A DNA stretch of 64,000 bases from Betaproteobacteria bacterium (GTDB lineage Bacteria > Pseudomonadota > Gammaproteobacteria > Burkholderiales > Rhodocyclaceae), in NCBI GenBank assembly GCA_016709965.1, contig JADJLT010000001.1:928501-992500 (forward strand), read 5' to 3'. This document shows, in pieces, positions 27,111 to 37,538 of this stretch; the first letter of the stretch is position 1, and every line of letters begins with the position of its first letter. The notes beneath the pieces are model-generated. The model ran no database searches and was not told where the DNA came from. It worked only from the letters and a program-made list of their open reading frames with translations. The position numbers and the translations under genes are program-made.

Positions 27111-27114
27111 ACAA

Positions 27115-27151
27115 ATTTCATTTTGGGGCGTTTTTTCCGGTTGACCGCAGG
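27115..27151 (+). repeat. Dispersed 36-bp element, copy 3
   Basis: ATTTC, then ATTTTGGGGCGTTT, then the core TTTCCGGTTGACCGCAGG (GCAGG variant) at 27134-27151. It begins five bases after the grpE stop codon and lies between grpE and the dnaK heat-shock promoter. Confidence 0.8.
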
Positions 27152-27168
27152 AATTCAGAACCCAGCGG

Positions 27169-27196
27169 CTTGAAATCAGGACCAAAGCCCCCAACT
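27169..27196 (+). promoter_or_regulatory. Sigma-32 heat-shock promoter of dnaK
   Basis: CTTGAAA, 12 bases, then CCCCCAACT. It has the same layout as the grpE promoter and lies 35 bases upstream of the dnaK ATG, so dnaK can be transcribed independently of grpE. Confidence 0.7.
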
Positions 27197-27231
27197 CACG
27201 AACATCAGCAATTCACTTTAAGGAACGAATC

Positions 27232-29172
<1,941 letters not shown>

Positions 29173-29190
29173 TTTCCGGCCACACGGCCC

Positions 29191-29230
29191 GGCGCCGAGC
29201 CTACCGGAACTTCCGGCGGCGCTCGGCGCC
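29191..29230 (+). terminator. Inverted repeat between dnaK and dnaJ (partial terminator)
   Basis: Perfect 10-bp arms GGCGCCGAGC and GCTCGGCGCC enclose a second palindrome CCGGAACTTCCGG. Only TTTGTC follows, so termination is probably partial; it could lower DnaJ relative to DnaK. Confidence 0.55.
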
Positions 29231-29254
29231 TTTGTCACTTGACGGGTAGAACAA

Positions 29255-30373
29255 ATGTCAAAACGCGATTTTTACGAAGTGCTTGGCGTCAATCGCGACG
29301 CCAGCGAAGACGAGATCAAGAAGGCCTACCGCAAGATGGCCATGAAACATCACCCCGACCGTAACCCGGACAATCCGGCGGCCGAGGAGAAGTTCAAGGA
29401 AGCCAAGGAAGCCTACGAAATCCTGTCGGATAGCCAGAAGCGTGCTGCCTACGACCAGTATGGTCACGCCGGCATCGAGCAGCAGGCGGGCATGGGCGGC
29501 GGCGGCGGTGGATTTGCCGACGCTTTCGGCGGCATCTTCGACGAAATTTTCGGTGGCCGCGGTGGCGGCGGCGGTGGTCGTTCCAACATCTATCGTGGTG
29601 CCGACCTGCGCTACAACCTGGAAATCACGCTGGAACAGGCTGCCCACGGCACGGAAACGAAGATTCGCATTCCGACCATGGAAGTCTGCGAGCCCTGTCA
29701 CGGCAGTGGCGCCAAGCCGGGCACCCAACCCAAGACCTGCCCGACCTGTGGCGGCTCTGGCCAGGTGCGACTGCAGCAAGGTTTTTTCTCGATCCAGCAG
29801 ACCTGCCACAAGTGCCACGGTACTGGCCGCTTCATTGCCGACCCTTGCAAGAGCTGCGACGGCGCTGGCCGCGTCAAGCAACACAAGACGCTGGCTGTAA
29901 AAATCCCGGCCGGCGTGGATGAGGGCGATCGCATACGTTTGTCCGGCGAAGGTGAACATGGCGTCAATGGTGGCCCCTCGGGCGACCTGTACGTACAGAT
30001 TCATCTCAAACAGCACGCCGTCTTCACCCGTGACCACAACGACCTGCATTGCGAGATGCCAATTTCCTTCACCGCGGCAGCACTCGGTGGCGAAATTGAA
30101 ATCCCGACACTGGACGGTGCCGCGGCCATCAAGATTCCGGCTGAAACCCAGTCGGGGCGTGTCTTCCGTCTGCGTGGCAAAGGCATCAAGGGCGTTCGCA
30201 GTCACACCCATGGCGACCTGTTGTGTCACGTGGTTGTCGAAACGCCGGTCAATCTGACCGACCGCCAGAAGGAACTGCTGCGCGAACTGGAAGAATCGAG
30301 CCACGATACCGGCAAGCACAATCCACGCTCCAAATCGTGGATGGACAAGGTTAAGGACTTTTTCGCCGAATGA
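29255..30373 (+). CDS. dnaJ: Chaperone protein DnaJ (Hsp40)
   Basis: J-domain co-chaperone that delivers substrates to DnaK and stimulates its ATPase. 372 residues. The J-domain is 1-70 with HPD at 33-35; the Gly/Phe-rich linker is about 75-112. Four CxxCxGxG zinc repeats lie between about 145 and 215 (CEPCHGSG, CPTCGGSG, CHKCHGTG, CKSCDGAG). C-terminal substrate-binding domains follow. Full-length class A (type I) DnaJ. It ends 48 bases before a terminator. Confidence 0.97.
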   Translation: MSKRDFYEVLGVNRDASEDEIKKAYRKMAMKHHPDRNPDNPAAEEKFKEAKEAYEILSDSQKRAAYDQYGHAGIEQQAGMGGGGGGFADAFGGIFDEIFGGRGGGGGGRSNIYRGADLRYNLEITLEQAAHGTETKIRIPTMEVCEPCHGSGAKPGTQPKTCPTCGGSGQVRLQQGFFSIQQTCHKCHGTGRFIADPCKSCDGAGRVKQHKTLAVKIPAGVDEGDRIRLSGEGEHGVNGGPSGDLYVQIHLKQHAVFTRDHNDLHCEMPISFTAAALGGEIEIPTLDGAAAIKIPAETQSGRVFRLRGKGIKGVRSHTHGDLLCHVVVETPVNLTDRQKELLRELEESSHDTGKHNPRSKSWMDKVKDFFAE

Positions 30374-30420
30374 TGCGCGTTCCTGGTCGTGGCAAACCGC
30401 CACTGCTAGTGAAGAAAGCC

Positions 30421-30460
30421 AGCCCCGGTCAGCCAAAGTTTTCGGCCCCGGGGCTTTTTC
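30421..30460 (+). terminator. Rho-independent terminator after dnaJ
   Basis: Stem AGCCCCGG / CCGGGGCT with a 19-base loop, followed by TTTTTC. The last five bases of the T tract are also the first five of repeat copy 4. Confidence 0.75.
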
Positions 30461-30491
30461 ATTTTTGGCCATTTTTTCCGGTTGACCGTGG
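30456..30491 (+). repeat. Dispersed 36-bp element, copy 4
   Basis: TTTTC, then ATTTTTGGCCATTT, then the core TTTCCGGTTGACCGTGG at 30475-30491. It starts within the T tract of the dnaJ terminator. Downstream CCCGGAAA can pair with the TTTCCGG of the core. Confidence 0.8.
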
Positions 30492-30587
30492 CACCCGGAA
30501 ATTCACCACTGAGAGCCGTGATCCCGCCCCCTGCGCGACTTTTGACTGATAGAATCATCGGGTTAAAGCGAAAACTGGGGTAGATAC

Positions 30588-31727
30588 ATGCGAGTCATCA
30601 AACGACTGGCCGCGATTGGCGCCATGGCTTTTTCTGCGTTGTGCTGCGCGGAACCCGGCATTACCGCCAGCACCATCACCCTCGGCATGTCTGCGCCCTT
30701 CACCGGGCCAACTGGCGCTTACGGCATCGACATGCGGCAAACCATCGAGGCCTATTTCAACCAGATCAACAAGGCAGGCGGCATCAATGGTCGCAAACTG
30801 GAACTGATTGCCCTGGACGATGGTTATGAAACCGAGCGCACGGTCGCCAACACCAAAGCACTGATCAAGGACAAGAACGCTTTTGCACTGCTCGCCTACT
30901 ACGGCTCCAGCCCGACCACCGAAGCCATGAACACGGTCTTCGGTCCCGCCGGCGTACCGCTGGTGGGCACCATATCCGGCGCTGCCTCCTTGCGCGAACC
31001 GGTCAGCAGCAATCCGAATTCGCGTTATATGTTCAACGTCCGCGCCAGCTATGCCGATGAAACGCAAGTCATCATCGACCAGATGGTCTCCATCGGCCTG
31101 AAAAACATCGCTGTCTTCTACCAGAACGATGGTTTCGGCAAATCCGGTCTCGATGGCGTGACAGCGGCACTCAAGAAGCACAAGCTCGCCCCTGCAGCCG
31201 TCGGCACCGTCGAGCGCAACTCGCTGGATGTCACCAAGGCGGTCGAAACCATCGCCAAGACAAACCCGCAAGCAGTGGTCATGGTCACCCTCTACAAACC
31301 AACCGCCGCCTTCGTCAAAGCCATGAAGAAGGCTGGCCAAAATCCAATGCTGACGACCTTGTCACCCATTGGCCCCGCCTTCTTGACGGCAGAACTGGGC
31401 GCAGACGCCCGCGGAATCGGCATTTCCCAGGTGGTTCCCTACCCATGGAACAACGTCGTCCCGGTCGTTCGCGAGTATCAAAAGCTGTCGGCCAAAACCG
31501 CCTACTCCTACTACGGTCTGGAAGCCTACCTGATGGCCCGGACCATGGTCGAAGGCCTGAAGCACGCCGGCAAGGATCTCACCCGCGAGAAACTGGTCAC
31601 GGCACTGGAAGGCCTGAACAACACCGATTTGGGCGGCTACCAGCTCAGCTATGACAGCAATTCACGGCCCGGATCCCGTTTTATCGAACTGACGGTCATC
31701 GGTGCAGGCGGCAAGATCCTGAAATAA
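30588..31727 (+). CDS. Branched-chain amino acid-type ABC transporter substrate-binding protein
   Basis: Periplasmic Leu/Ile/Val-binding-like protein (periplasmic-binding fold type I) of 379 residues. The signal peptide is about 1-22 (basic start, hydrophobic AAIGAMAFSALCC). The mature domain has ITLGMSAPFTGPTGAYG, the NKAGGINGRKLELIALDDGYE block and YYGLEAYLMARTMVEGLKHAG near the C-terminus. No permease or ATPase genes are adjacent, so it is an orphan binding protein. It may serve a transporter encoded elsewhere or a sensor; the substrate cannot be predicted. Confidence 0.88.
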   Translation: MRVIKRLAAIGAMAFSALCCAEPGITASTITLGMSAPFTGPTGAYGIDMRQTIEAYFNQINKAGGINGRKLELIALDDGYETERTVANTKALIKDKNAFALLAYYGSSPTTEAMNTVFGPAGVPLVGTISGAASLREPVSSNPNSRYMFNVRASYADETQVIIDQMVSIGLKNIAVFYQNDGFGKSGLDGVTAALKKHKLAPAAVGTVERNSLDVTKAVETIAKTNPQAVVMVTLYKPTAAFVKAMKKAGQNPMLTTLSPIGPAFLTAELGADARGIGISQVVPYPWNNVVPVVREYQKLSAKTAYSYYGLEAYLMARTMVEGLKHAGKDLTREKLVTALEGLNNTDLGGYQLSYDSNSRPGSRFIELTVIGAGGKILK

Positions 31728-31755
31728 GGCATCAAGAGACCAATAAAAAGCCAAT

Positions 31756-31787
31756 AAAAATCGGCCCGGTAAAGGGCCGATTTTTTT
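31756..31787. terminator. Bidirectional terminator between binding-protein gene and cysS
   Basis: Perfect 12-bp stem AAAAATCGGCCC / GGGCCGATTTTT with a 6-base loop; T runs on both strands serve the convergent binding-protein gene and cysS. Confidence 0.9.
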
Positions 31788-31808
31788 ACTTCTCTCGCCT
31801 CGGCCTGA

Positions 31809-33179
31809 TCAGGCTCGACGCCAGCTTGTTCCCTGGGCGCTGTCATCCAGCGCGATGCCAGCCGCCTTCAGCACGTCACGAATGCGATCCGACTCGGCAA
31901 AATTCTTTGCCTTCTTGGCCGCGGCACGGTCGGCTATCATTTGCTCGATGGCCGCCTCGTCCAGCCCCCCGGCAGCGGCTCCACCCTGCAAATACGCCAT
32001 GGGCTCCCGTTCAAGCAGGCCGATCAAGCCACCCAGCATCTTCAAGAGCCCGGACAACTCGCCACTTTTCTGTCGATTCGCCTCGGCCGCCAACTCAAAG
32101 AGCACGGCCACTGCACCATGCGAGTCGAAATCTTCGTTCAGCGCAGCGGCAAAGCGCGCGGCGAAGTCATTTGTCCAGTCAATGGCAGCTATCACCGGCG
32201 GCACGTCACGCAAGGTGAAATACAGGCTGTCCAGGCTGCGCTTTGCGTCGTCGAGATGCGCATCGGAATAGTTCAGCGCACTGCGGTAATGGGCGCGCAG
32301 GATGAAATAGCGCACCACTTCGGCATCGAACTGCTCAAGTACGGTACGAATCGTGAAGAAATTGCCCAGCGACTTCGACATCTTCTCGTTGTCGACACGA
32401 ACGAAGCCGTTGTGCATCCAGTAATTGACGTAGTCGCAGCAATTCGCCCCTTCGGACTGGGCAATTTCATTCTCGTGGTGCGGGAACTGCAAATCCTGAC
32501 CGCCTCCATGAATGTCAAAATGCTTGCCGAGTATCGTCGAGCTCATGGCCGAACACTCAATGTGCCAACCCGGACGCCCTTCGCCCCAAGGCGATTGCCA
32601 TGCTGGCTCACCCGGCTTGGCATGCTTCCACAACACGAAATCAAGCGGGTCCTGCTTGGCCGAATCGATTTCCACCCGCTCACCGGCACGCAAATCGTCA
32701 AGCGACTTGCCAGACAGCTTGCCGTAACCGGGAAACTTGCGCACCGCATAATTTACGTCACCATCCACCGCCTGATAAGCCAGACCGCTGGCTTCCAGCT
32801 TGCCGATCAGGTCAAGCATTTCCGGCACATAATCCGTCGCCCGCGGCTCGTGATCAGGGCGCAAAACACCGAGCGCATCGGCATCTTCGTGCATGTAGCC
32901 GATAAATCGATTGGTCAGTTGCTGAATCGTTTCGCCATTCTCGGCCGCCCGCTTGATGATCTTGTCGTCAATATCCGTAATGTTGCGGACATAGGTAACG
33001 TCGTAACCCGAGGCCCTCAACCAGCGATACACCATGTCGAAAACAACCATGACCCGGGCATGCCCGAGGTGGCAGTAATCATAGACAGTCATGCCGCAGA
33101 CATACATGCGAACCTTGTTGGGTTCGATCGGGGTGAAAACCTGTTTTTCGCGCTTGAGGGAGTTGTATATCTTGAGCAT
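31809..33179 (-). CDS. cysS: Cysteinyl-tRNA synthetase
   Basis: Class I aminoacyl-tRNA synthetase. 456 residues. Zinc ligand Cys28 is in YVCGMTVYD and the HIGH-type motif is HLGH at 37-40. The KMSKS motif appears as EKMSKSLGN near residue 267, and zinc-ligand blocks WHIECSAMS and GGGQDLQFPHHENE are present. The C-terminal anticodon-binding domain is complete. ATG 33179 is the family start. Divergent from the TPR gene; the plus strand opposite cysS is open for a long distance but is not coding. Confidence 0.96.
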   Translation of the reverse strand: MLKIYNSLKREKQVFTPIEPNKVRMYVCGMTVYDYCHLGHARVMVVFDMVYRWLRASGYDVTYVRNITDIDDKIIKRAAENGETIQQLTNRFIGYMHEDADALGVLRPDHEPRATDYVPEMLDLIGKLEASGLAYQAVDGDVNYAVRKFPGYGKLSGKSLDDLRAGERVEIDSAKQDPLDFVLWKHAKPGEPAWQSPWGEGRPGWHIECSAMSSTILGKHFDIHGGGQDLQFPHHENEIAQSEGANCCDYVNYWMHNGFVRVDNEKMSKSLGNFFTIRTVLEQFDAEVVRYFILRAHYRSALNYSDAHLDDAKRSLDSLYFTLRDVPPVIAAIDWTNDFAARFAAALNEDFDSHGAVAVLFELAAEANRQKSGELSGLLKMLGGLIGLLEREPMAYLQGGAAAGGLDEAAIEQMIADRAAAKKAKNFAESDRIRDVLKAAGIALDDSAQGTSWRRA

Positions 33180-33284
33180 GCCGGGAGCAATTCAGGGCGG
33201 CGCCGGTTTGCGAATCCCTATGGAATCACCGACGTTTTTGGTAGAATCGTTGGATTGTATAACCCCGAAAAGTATAGCATAGCG

Positions 33285-34418
33285 ATGACCTCTATTTCCC
33301 TGCTCCAGCCCCGTTTTCAGCAGCTCAAGACGCTGCGTGCACTGGCGATCGGCTTGGCCATCGGTTTTGGCGCCCCCGCTTTTGCCGACAACCTGCCGGA
33401 AGTACAACGTCTGATCAAGCAAGGGCAGTACCCGCAAGCACTGGAAAAAGTGGATGCCTATCTGAGCAACAAGCCCAAGGATGCCCAGGGTCGCTTTCTG
33501 AAGGGACTTATCTATACCGAGATGAACAAGCCGGCCGATGCCATTGGCGTGTTCACCAAGCTTTCGGAAGACTATCCGGAGCTGCCGGAGCCTTACAATA
33601 ATCTGGCGGTGCTTTACGCCCAGCAAAAACAATACGACAAGGCTCGCACGGCGCTTGAAATGGCAATAAGGACTCATCCGTCATATGCCATTGCCTACGA
33701 AAACCTCGGCGATGTCTACGCCAAGCTGGCCAGCCAGGCCTACGACAAGGCGCTGCAACTGGATAACGCCAATTCGGCGACCCAGAACAAGCTGGCCCTG
33801 ATCCGTGACCTGATCACCACGTCCGGCAAGGGCAATGTCAAGCCGCAAGCAACGCCTGTCGTGGCGGCCGCTCCCATTGCGCCTCCCCCGGTCGCACCAG
33901 CTGCCGCGCCCGTACCGACGCCCCCGGTTGTCGCAAAGCCAGCGGCGCCGACGGCGCCGGCAACCGCCACGATCATCGCCTCCACGCCGGGCGCAGCCGC
34001 AGCCACCACTTCGACGGCTGTAGCACCGGCAACCAAGCCGGCACCGGCACCAACGCCAGCTCCGACCAAGGCAGCCGCCGGCAGCGACGAAGTCATCAAG
34101 GCCATCTCGGCATGGGCTGATGCCTGGTCACGCAAAGACATGAGAGGCTATCTGAACGCCTACGCCAGCAGCTTCGACACGCCTAACGGCATGAGCCGCA
34201 AAGCTTGGGAAAAAGAACGCGAACAGCGTATTGCCGGCAAGGGTGGGAAGATCTCCGTCACCTTCGACGACCCACAAGTCACCATCAATGGCGACAAGGC
34301 GACAGCCAAGTTTCGCCAGCACTACAAGGCATCCAGCCTGAGCAGTTCCACCACGAAAACACTGGTCTTTGTACGCTCGGGTAGCAAATGGCTGATCAAG
34401 GAAGAAAACGCACGGTGA
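33285..34418 (+). CDS. Exported TPR protein with C-terminal NTF2-like (Cds6_C-type) domain
   Basis: Predicted periplasmic protein of 377 residues. The signal peptide ends near AFA at 33. Tetratricopeptide repeats span about 36-185 (EVQRLIKQGQYPQALEKV, NNLAVLYAQQKQYDKARTAL, ENLGDVYAKLASQAYDKAL). A Pro/Ala/Thr-rich linker covers about 187-262. The C-terminal domain (about 263-377, ISAWADAWSRKDMRGYLNAY to WLIKEENAR) resembles the NTF2-like domain of Csd6-family peptidoglycan enzymes and is homologous in pattern to the end of the next gene product. The start overlaps open antisense sequence of cysS; MTSISLLQ directly precedes a good signal peptide. Confidence 0.8.
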   Translation: MTSISLLQPRFQQLKTLRALAIGLAIGFGAPAFADNLPEVQRLIKQGQYPQALEKVDAYLSNKPKDAQGRFLKGLIYTEMNKPADAIGVFTKLSEDYPELPEPYNNLAVLYAQQKQYDKARTALEMAIRTHPSYAIAYENLGDVYAKLASQAYDKALQLDNANSATQNKLALIRDLITTSGKGNVKPQATPVVAAAPIAPPPVAPAAAPVPTPPVVAKPAAPTAPATATIIASTPGAAAATTSTAVAPATKPAPAPTPAPTKAAAGSDEVIKAISAWADAWSRKDMRGYLNAYASSFDTPNGMSRKAWEKEREQRIAGKGGKISVTFDDPQVTINGDKATAKFRQHYKASSLSSSTTKTLVFVRSGSKWLIKEENAR

Positions 34419-35710
34419 AATTCAGCCGTAAATTCATTCTCCCCGGGCTGGCGGTGCTACTGGCCGCCGGTGCAGCAGCACGTTTGTCAGAAAGGCCGAC
34501 GGCCTCCGCCGTCACCGTAAACGAACTATCAACGATTGCGCTAACGCGGCAAACGGCTGAGCAGAACAGCACCGAATCTGCATTTTCGGCCGTTGTTTCG
34601 GACTCCGGTCCGGAAGAAACCCTGGCTAGAATTTTCAAGGAAATTGAAGCCAATCGCCTGAACAACGCGCTGCAGCTCACCGAATCACTGCTGCGCCAGC
34701 ATCCGAATTACCGTCTGGCGAACCTGATCAAGGGTGACCTGCTGCTCGCCCGTACGCAACCGATTCGCTCCTTTGGCGCACTAAACGACGCACCCGCCGA
34801 CAAGGTTGCCGACCTGCGCGCTGAAGCCATTGCCCGTCTCAATGCCTATCGCGAAAAGCCGCCGACCAATTTCGTGCCGCGCTATCTGCTGCAGATGCAG
34901 CCGGATCAGCATTTCGCCATCGTGGTCGACACTAAACGCTCACGGCTGTATCTGTATGAGAACGACAAGAGCAATGGCGGACGACCACGATTTGTTGCCG
35001 ACTATTACATCACCCAGGGCAAGCTGGGTGCCGAAAAGGTCAGTGAAGGCGACAAGAAGACCCCGGTAGGGGTTTATCACGTTACCGCCAATCTTCCCAA
35101 GCAGAAGCTGGCCGACCTGTACGGCAGCGGCGCCTTCCCACTCAGTTATCCCAATGAGTGGGACAAGCATCAAGGTCGCAGTGGCAGCGGCATCTGGCTG
35201 CACGGCACGCCTTCCAACACCTTCGCCCGTCCGCCTCGCGCCTCTGACGGTTGTGTTGTGCTGACCAATCAGGATCTGGATGTAGTCGCCAAGGATTTGC
35301 AGGTGGGCCTGACCCCCGTGATCATCAGCCCCTCGGTCGAGTGGCTTTCACTGGATGACTGGGCCAAGGAACGCGGCGAACTGAACAAGACGATCGAAAC
35401 CTGGCGTGCCGACTGGGAAAGCCGCGATACCGAGCGCTACCTGAAGCACTACTCGAAGCGCTTCAAATCCGGCAACCAGAGTTTTGACGAATTCGCCGCC
35501 CAGAAAATGCAGGTCAATGCCAGCAAGGAATGGATCAAGCTGAAGGTAGACAACCTGTCCGTCTTCCGCAATCCGGGCAAGGAAGAAGTCGTCGTCGTCA
35601 CTTTTGACCAGGATTATCACAGCAATAATCTGGACAATCAGATGAAGAAGCGCCAGTACTGGCTGCGTGAAGATGGACAGTGGAAAATCATTTATGAAGG
35701 AAGTGCCTGA
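34415..35710 (+). CDS. L,D-transpeptidase (YkuD domain) with NTF2-like tail
   Basis: Periplasmic peptidoglycan cross-linking or trimming enzyme, 431 residues from GTG 34415, which overlaps the previous stop (GTGA). An ATG 27 bases upstream would overlap the previous gene more. Signal anchor at about 5-22. The YkuD domain spans about 166-300 with catalytic His263 (WLHGTP) and Cys280 (RASDGCVVL). The C-terminal NTF2-like domain (about 315-431) matches the preceding TPR protein and H. pylori Csd6-type architecture. Whether it is a transpeptidase or a carboxypeptidase cannot be decided from sequence. Confidence 0.88.
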   Translation: MKFSRKFILPGLAVLLAAGAAARLSERPTASAVTVNELSTIALTRQTAEQNSTESAFSAVVSDSGPEETLARIFKEIEANRLNNALQLTESLLRQHPNYRLANLIKGDLLLARTQPIRSFGALNDAPADKVADLRAEAIARLNAYREKPPTNFVPRYLLQMQPDQHFAIVVDTKRSRLYLYENDKSNGGRPRFVADYYITQGKLGAEKVSEGDKKTPVGVYHVTANLPKQKLADLYGSGAFPLSYPNEWDKHQGRSGSGIWLHGTPSNTFARPPRASDGCVVLTNQDLDVVAKDLQVGLTPVIISPSVEWLSLDDWAKERGELNKTIETWRADWESRDTERYLKHYSKRFKSGNQSFDEFAAQKMQVNASKEWIKLKVDNLSVFRNPGKEEVVVVTFDQDYHSNNLDNQMKKRQYWLREDGQWKIIYEGSA

Positions 35711-36282
35711 TGTTGAAACAAGTTTCTGCACTCGCTGCCGGCCTGCTGGCCTCGCTGGCCGTGTGGGCAGCCCCGACCGTCGAGATGACGACCAACCTGG
35801 GAACATTCACGCTTGAGCTGTTTCCGGAAAAAGCGCCGAAGACCGTCGAAATGTTCCTGTTCAACGCCAAGCACGGTTTTTACGAAGCAACCATTTTCCA
35901 TCGCGTCATCGACGGTTTCATGATTCAGGGCGGCGGTTTCAACCGGGCCATGGAAGAAAAGAAAACCTTGACCCCGGCGCTGCAGAACGAAGCCACCAAC
36001 GGCCTGAAAAATGAGCGGGGCACCGTTGCCATGGCCCGTACACAGGACCCGCATTCAGCCCGCGTCCAGTTCTTCATCAACCTGAAGGACAACGACTTCC
36101 TGAATCACAAAACCTCCGGCGACCCGCGCGGCTGGGGCTATGCCGTCTTCGGCAAAGTTACCCAAGGCATGGATGTCGTCGACAAGATTGCCAAAGTGCC
36201 GACAGGCAACGCTGGCTATTACGAAAACGTTCCGACCACCCCAGTCGTCATCCAGAACGTCAAAATCATCTCCGAAAAATAA
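35710..36282 (+). CDS. ppiA: Periplasmic peptidyl-prolyl cis-trans isomerase (cyclophilin)
   Basis: Cyclophilin-fold proline isomerase with a signal peptide (MLKQVSALAAGLLASLAVWA, cleavage near residue 20), so it acts in the periplasm. 190 residues. The active-site stretch FHRVIDGFMIQGGGF and RVQFFINLKDNDFLNH are present. The ATG overlaps the transpeptidase stop (TGATG). Strongly similar in pattern to the next gene, which lacks the signal peptide, pointing to a tandem duplication. Confidence 0.92.
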   Translation: MLKQVSALAAGLLASLAVWAAPTVEMTTNLGTFTLELFPEKAPKTVEMFLFNAKHGFYEATIFHRVIDGFMIQGGGFNRAMEEKKTLTPALQNEATNGLKNERGTVAMARTQDPHSARVQFFINLKDNDFLNHKTSGDPRGWGYAVFGKVTQGMDVVDKIAKVPTGNAGYYENVPTTPVVIQNVKIISEK

Positions 36283-36292
36283 GGATTACCCA

Positions 36293-36784
36293 ATGATCAA
36301 GCTCACCACCAATCACGGTGTCATTACCCTCAACCTCGACGCCGAGAAGGCCCCGAAGACGGTCGCCAACTTCATTTCCTATGTTGAAGCCGGTCACTAC
36401 AACAACACCGTCTTTCACCGCGTCATCAAGAACTTCATGATCCAGGGCGGCGGCATGGAGCCGGGCATGAAGCAGAAGGAATGCAAGGCGCCGATTGAGA
36501 ATGAGGCTGGCAATGGCCTGAAGAACAAGCGCGGCACCGTCGCCATGGCCCGCACCAACGATCCGCATTCAGCCACCGCACAGTTCTTCATCAACACCGT
36601 TGACAACGATTTCCTCGACTTCAAGGCGCCTTCGGGCCAAGGCTGGGGCTACTGCGTGTTCGGCGAAGTTGTCGATGGTCTTGATGTGGTCGACAAGATT
36701 CGCGCCGTCAAGACCGGCACCAAGGGTTTCCATCAGGACGTACCGGCTGAGGATGTGATCATCGAGAAGGCCGAGATCGTTTGA
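36293..36784 (+). CDS. ppiB: Cytoplasmic peptidyl-prolyl cis-trans isomerase B (cyclophilin)
   Basis: Cytosolic cyclophilin of 163 residues without signal peptide. It has FHRVIKNFMIQGGGM, the catalytic Arg in FHRV, and ATAQFFINTVDNDFLDF. The frame is open upstream through ppiA, but MIKLTTNHGVITLNLD at 36293 is the family start and follows AAGGA. It begins 10 bases after ppiA and overlaps lpxH by four bases. The ppiB-lpxH pairing is common in Proteobacteria. Confidence 0.95.
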   Translation: MIKLTTNHGVITLNLDAEKAPKTVANFISYVEAGHYNNTVFHRVIKNFMIQGGGMEPGMKQKECKAPIENEAGNGLKNKRGTVAMARTNDPHSATAQFFINTVDNDFLDFKAPSGQGWGYCVFGEVVDGLDVVDKIRAVKTGTKGFHQDVPAEDVIIEKAEIV

Positions 36785-37500
36785 TCTTCTTCATCTCTGA
36801 TCTGCACCTGTCGCCCCGGTCACCCGGGGCGACTCGTTTGTTCCTCAGCTTTCTTGCCGGTCGTGCCCGTCAGGCCGAGGCGCTGTACATCCTTGGCGAC
36901 CTTTTCGAGGTCTGGGTCGGCGACGACATCAACGATCCTTACGCGGCGCAGATCACTGCCGCCTTACGCGCTGCCAGCGATGCCGGGCTGAAAACCTACT
37001 TCATGCATGGCAACCGCGATTTCGCCATCGGCGAACAGTTCACTGCGGCGGCCGGCATGACGCTACTGCCCGACCCTTACGATCTGGTATTGCCGGAATG
37101 GTCCTTCGTGCTGTCGCACGGCGATGCTCTGTGTCTCGATGACCACGCCTATATGGCCTACCGCGCCAAGGTGCGCAATCCTGAATGGCAGCGGAAAATG
37201 CGCGCCAAACCGCGTTTCCTGCGCAGCCTGCTCGGCCGCTACATCCGCTGGCGCAGCGCCCGGCGCAAGCGCAGCGAAAACTATGTTTATGCCGATCTTA
37301 ATGGCCCGGCGACTGACGATTTCCTGCGCGACCACGGCTATTGCACCTTCATTCACGGCCACACGCATCGACCGGAAAAACACGATCACATCGTTGATGG
37401 CATTCATGTCGAACGCTGGGTTCTGTCGGACTGGCACGAGGACCGGGCCGAAGCGCTGGTCTGGGATGGCGAGTCACTGAGTCGCGAAGCCATCCAGTGA
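36781..37500 (+). CDS. lpxH: UDP-2,3-diacylglucosamine diphosphatase LpxH
   Basis: Hydrolyses UDP-2,3-diacylglucosamine to lipid X in lipid A synthesis, peripheral to the inner membrane. 239 residues. The calcineurin-like metal motifs are complete: DLHL (7-10), GDLFEVWVGDD, GNRDF, SHGDALCLDD and GHTHRPEKH. The start is TTG at 36781, overlapping the ppiB stop (TTGA). A dispersed repeat copy begins three bases after its stop. Confidence 0.94.
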   Translation: MIFFISDLHLSPRSPGATRLFLSFLAGRARQAEALYILGDLFEVWVGDDINDPYAAQITAALRAASDAGLKTYFMHGNRDFAIGEQFTAAAGMTLLPDPYDLVLPEWSFVLSHGDALCLDDHAYMAYRAKVRNPEWQRKMRAKPRFLRSLLGRYIRWRSARRKRSENYVYADLNGPATDDFLRDHGYCTFIHGHTHRPEKHDHIVDGIHVERWVLSDWHEDRAEALVWDGESLSREAIQ

Positions 37501-37502
37501 AC

Positions 37503-37538
37503 ATTTCAATTTTGACCAAAATTTCCGGTTGACCGTGG
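37503..37538 (+). repeat. Dispersed 36-bp element, copy 5 (contains recQ start)
   Basis: ATTTC, then AATTTTGACCAAAA, then the core TTTCCGGTTGACCGTGG at 37522-37538. It begins three bases after the lpxH stop, and both possible recQ start codons (TTG 37529, GTG 37535) lie in the core. Confidence 0.85.

Noticed and set aside
31941..33284. Long open frame on the plus strand opposite cysS, in frame with the TPR gene
   Set aside because: cysS on the minus strand has complete synthetase motifs. The antisense product shows no domain and no signal before MTSISLLQ, so the open frame is a codon-bias shadow.
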